Assembly: GCA_003455565.1 (NCBI GenBank) | Contig: DMQW01000129.1 | Span: 6,688-13,467 of the forward strand | Length of the DNA stretch: 6,780 nucleotides | Direction of reading: 5' to 3' | From: Limisphaerales bacterium | GTDB lineage: Bacteria > Verrucomicrobiota > Verrucomicrobiia > Limisphaerales > UBA11358 | Shown here: one piece after another, positions 5,181 through 6,780 of the stretch | Numbering within the stretch: the stretch's first letter is position 1 | How the letters are laid out: each line of letters starts with the position of its first letter | Notes under the pieces: generated by a model | Database searches by the model: none | Seen by the model: only the letters and a program-made list of their open reading frames with translations | What the model was told of the DNA's origin: nothing | Program-made: the position numbers and the translations under genes

Positions 5181-6554
5181 TTAATTCCCCAAATACTCGC
5201 GCGGGTCGGTAACTTTGCCGGTCAACGCGCTCGCCGCCACCGTCATCGGCGACGCGAGGAACACCTGCGATTCCTTGTCCCCCATGCGGCCGGGGAAATT
5301 GCGGTTCGTCGCACTGATGCACTTGATGCCGGATTTGTTGATGCGGCCAAACGTGTCCACCGGGCCGCCGAGACACGCGGCGCACCCGGCGTTTTCCGTC
5401 ATCTGCACGCCGGCGTTCACGAGGATGTCCCAGATGGTTATGTTGCCCCAATATGTGGACTGCAAATCGCGCACGATTTCCGGCGTCGCTGGCACGCCAA
5501 AAGTATCAATCACGACTTTCTTGCCGCGCAACACGCGGGCGAATTCCACGAAGTCGCTCGTCTTGCCGCCAGTGCAGGAACCGACATACGCGCGATCAAG
5601 CTTCATGTCCATGTCCTTCGCCTTCTTGCGCTGGCCCGGATCAGGATGACAGGCAACCGTCGGTTCGAGCTTGCTCAAGTCCACGACAAGTTCGTAAACA
5701 AACTTTTCGTCCTTGTCGCGCGCGACGGGTTCGTAAGTGGATTTTGTGCCGTTTAATTTCACGCGCGAGTCAACGTATTCCGCCGTGCGCGAATCGAATT
5801 CAAACATCGCATTCTTACCGCCCGCCTCGATGGCCATGTTGGCGATGGTCATACGGTCGTCAATCGAGAGATTGAGCGCGCCCTCGCCGTCGAACTGCAA
5901 CGCGCGATAGGTCGCGCCGTCGAAACCGATTTCGCCGATGCAATGCAGGATGATGTCCTTCGCCATCACGCCGGGCTGCAATTTTCCTTCGAGCCGGAAG
6001 TGCATTGTTTCGGGAACCTTGATGAGCAATTTGCCCGTGCCCATCACAAAACCCGCGTCCGTGTTGCCGATGCCGGTGGCGAACTGGTTGAACGCGCCCG
6101 CCATGCAGGTGTGCGAGTCCGTGCCGAAAAGAATTTCGCCCGGCCGCGTATGGCCTTTCGCGGGCAGCGCCGTGTGACAGACGCCCGCGTAACGCGAACC
6201 GTATTGGCGGTTCAACATTCCCTTCGACGCGTCGAAATGCCAGTGGCCGTTCGGGTCGTCAATCACGTCGTAAAAATACGGGATGTCCTGCTCCTTCACG
6301 AATTCGCGGAGAATGTCCACGTTGCGGTTGGACTTCGAGTCGGCAGTGAAAATGTAATGATCCGGGATGATGACAATTTTATTTTTGTCCCAGACCTTCG
6401 CGGTCTGGCCGAACTCGCGTTTGAACACGCCGATGGTGCCCGGCCCGCAGACATCGTGCGTCATGAGCACGTCCGCGTTCACCCAGATGTTGTCGCCGGC
6501 CTGGACTTTGGCCTTGCCAGCCGCGCGCGCGAGAATTTTTTCCGTCAACGTCAT
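5181..6554 (-). CDS. leuC: 3-isopropylmalate dehydratase large subunit
   Basis: The large subunit, with LeuD, isomerises 2-isopropylmalate to 3-isopropylmalate in leucine biosynthesis and carries a [4Fe-4S] cluster. The 457-residue protein has all three expected cluster cysteines: C327 in GSCTGG and C391/C394 in AGCAACLGG. Other aconitase-superfamily motifs are VMTHD-like LMTHDVCGPG (30-39), IPDHYIFTAD (63-72), GTDSHTC (144-150), GIGNTDAG (161-168) and NRNFPGRMG (417-425). The C-terminus (ASALTGKVTDPREYL) and N-terminus resemble, from memory, plant chloroplast isopropylmalate isomerase more than E. coli LeuC. The ATG at 6554 is chosen because MTLTEKILARAAG is the conserved N-terminus; the frame stays open to 6692 only through insertion-sequence DNA. 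No Shine-Dalgarno motif is present. leuD is not next to it: hicA follows after 16 bases. Homoaconitase is a less likely alternative. Confidence 0.95.
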   Translation of the reverse strand: MTLTEKILARAAGKAKVQAGDNIWVNADVLMTHDVCGPGTIGVFKREFGQTAKVWDKNKIVIIPDHYIFTADSKSNRNVDILREFVKEQDIPYFYDVIDDPNGHWHFDASKGMLNRQYGSRYAGVCHTALPAKGHTRPGEILFGTDSHTCMAGAFNQFATGIGNTDAGFVMGTGKLLIKVPETMHFRLEGKLQPGVMAKDIILHCIGEIGFDGATYRALQFDGEGALNLSIDDRMTIANMAIEAGGKNAMFEFDSRTAEYVDSRVKLNGTKSTYEPVARDKDEKFVYELVVDLSKLEPTVACHPDPGQRKKAKDMDMKLDRAYVGSCTGGKTSDFVEFARVLRGKKVVIDTFGVPATPEIVRDLQSTYWGNITIWDILVNAGVQMTENAGCAACLGGPVDTFGRINKSGIKCISATNRNFPGRMGDKESQVFLASPMTVAASALTGKVTDPREYLGN

Positions 6555-6563
6555 AGTTGGAAG

Positions 6564-6592
6564 AAAATACCTGATGCGCGGGGCAAGTTCAA
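6564..6592 (-). promoter_or_regulatory. candidate sigma-70-type promoter of leuC
   Basis: On the minus strand TTGAAC (-35, at 6592-6587) and TATTTT (-10, at 6569-6564) are 17 bases apart, each matching four of six consensus positions. The -10 box ends nine bases before the leuC ATG, so transcription would start about two or three bases upstream of the start codon, giving a nearly leaderless mRNA. That agrees with the missing Shine-Dalgarno motif. This is a by-eye match and verrucomicrobial promoter consensus is poorly known. Confidence 0.35.
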
Positions 6593-6607
6593 CTGCGCAA
6601 ACGGGGT

Positions 6608-6780
6608 TGTCGGAACTCCATGAGAATGTCCCCATGATAACTCGATAGAAATGTCCCCTTTTGGGCGGGGTTGCGGTAGCAATCCCGGCCATAACATGGA
6701 GACATTGAAAATGAGCCGGAAGGAACGGGATCGGTTGACGATCATGGCGGGCGTTAAGGAAGCGCTGATTTAATCAGAGC
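6608..6780 (+). mobile_element. left end of an insertion sequence (partial, continues past the edge)
   Basis: The motif AATGTCCCC occurs at 6625-6633 and 6650-6658, in the contexts TGAG-AATGTCCCC and TAGA-AATGTCCCC, 25 bases apart. It is followed by the start of a transposase-like reading frame at 6711. Repeated AATGTCC motifs before an MSRKERDRL reading frame are what I recall from ISNCY-type or integrase-core insertion sequences, where they are probable transposase-binding sites. The outer tip is placed only roughly, at the TGTCGGAAC near 6608. The right end is outside the window. Confidence 0.6.
6711..6780 (+). pseudogene. transposase N-terminus, interrupted by a stop (partial)
   Basis: From the ATG at 6711 the frame reads MSRKERDRLTIMAGVKEALI and then meets TAA at 6771-6773. 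MSRKERDRL followed by a short helix and KE is the typical beginning of a transposase with an N-terminal helix-turn-helix and integrase core. GGAG at 6698-6701 lies nine bases before this ATG and supports the start; an in-frame ATG at 6696 would add five residues. A shift by one frame near the stop gives DLIRA, which resembles the TLVQA segment expected next in the family. This suggests either a disabling frameshift or programmed frameshifting. The window ends seven bases after the stop, so this cannot be decided. Confidence 0.5.

Noticed and set aside
6555..6692. Longer leuC starting at 6692
   Set aside because: The extra 46 residues are encoded by the insertion-sequence end and spacer. LeuC homologues begin at the MTLTEKILARA-like segment.
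6551..6745. A 64-codon minus-strand open frame across the insertion-sequence end
   Set aside because: It is antisense to the transposase start, has no motif, and overlaps the candidate leuC promoter.

Overview
The window looks like chromosomal DNA of a GC-rich verrucomicrobial bacterium, most plausibly of the Pedosphaera/Limisphaerales type. Three things suggest this: a long GC-rich inverted-repeat element between genes, the tandem TTTCGTGTG motif that I associate with intergenic DNA of this group (from memory, not searched), and weak or absent Shine-Dalgarno sequences before most genes. The assignment is an inference.

Layout. Positions 1-338 (minus) hold the first 112 codons of argH (argininosuccinate lyase), which runs off the left edge. 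Divergent from it, across a 137-base spacer, is a plus-strand gene (476-1333) for a membrane protein with an N-terminal zinc ribbon, one transmembrane helix and an unknown C-terminal domain. A 181-base gap follows, holding an inverted-repeat element (about 1335-1448) and three tandem 9-base repeats (1471-1497). Next come two plus-strand genes 33 bases apart: cinA (1515-2774), with an NMN-deamidase (PncC) domain, and a soluble receiver-histidine kinase protein (2808-4112).

The right half is all minus strand and reads leftward: leuC (6554-5181), hicA (5164-4919), hicB (4922-4710) and a nucleotidyltransferase-fold gene (4705-4115). Spacings are 16 bases, a 4-base ATGA overlap and 4 bases, so the four genes look like one transcription unit: a leucine-biosynthesis gene followed by a HicAB toxin-antitoxin pair and a possible third member of the module. 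The last of these converges on the kinase gene with 2 bases between the stop codons, where a small hairpin lies. A candidate promoter for leuC (6564-6592) would give an almost leaderless mRNA.

The right edge (from about 6608) is the end of an insertion sequence, with two AATGTCCCC repeats and the first codons of a transposase that meets a stop after 20 codons. The element lies within about 20 bases of the candidate leuC -35 box.

The metabolic genes (argH, cinA, leuC) are ordinary. The most interesting parts are the leuC-hicA-hicB-nucleotidyltransferase unit, the insertion sequence against the leuC promoter, and the intergenic repeat element. No tRNA, rRNA, CRISPR array or clear riboswitch was seen.
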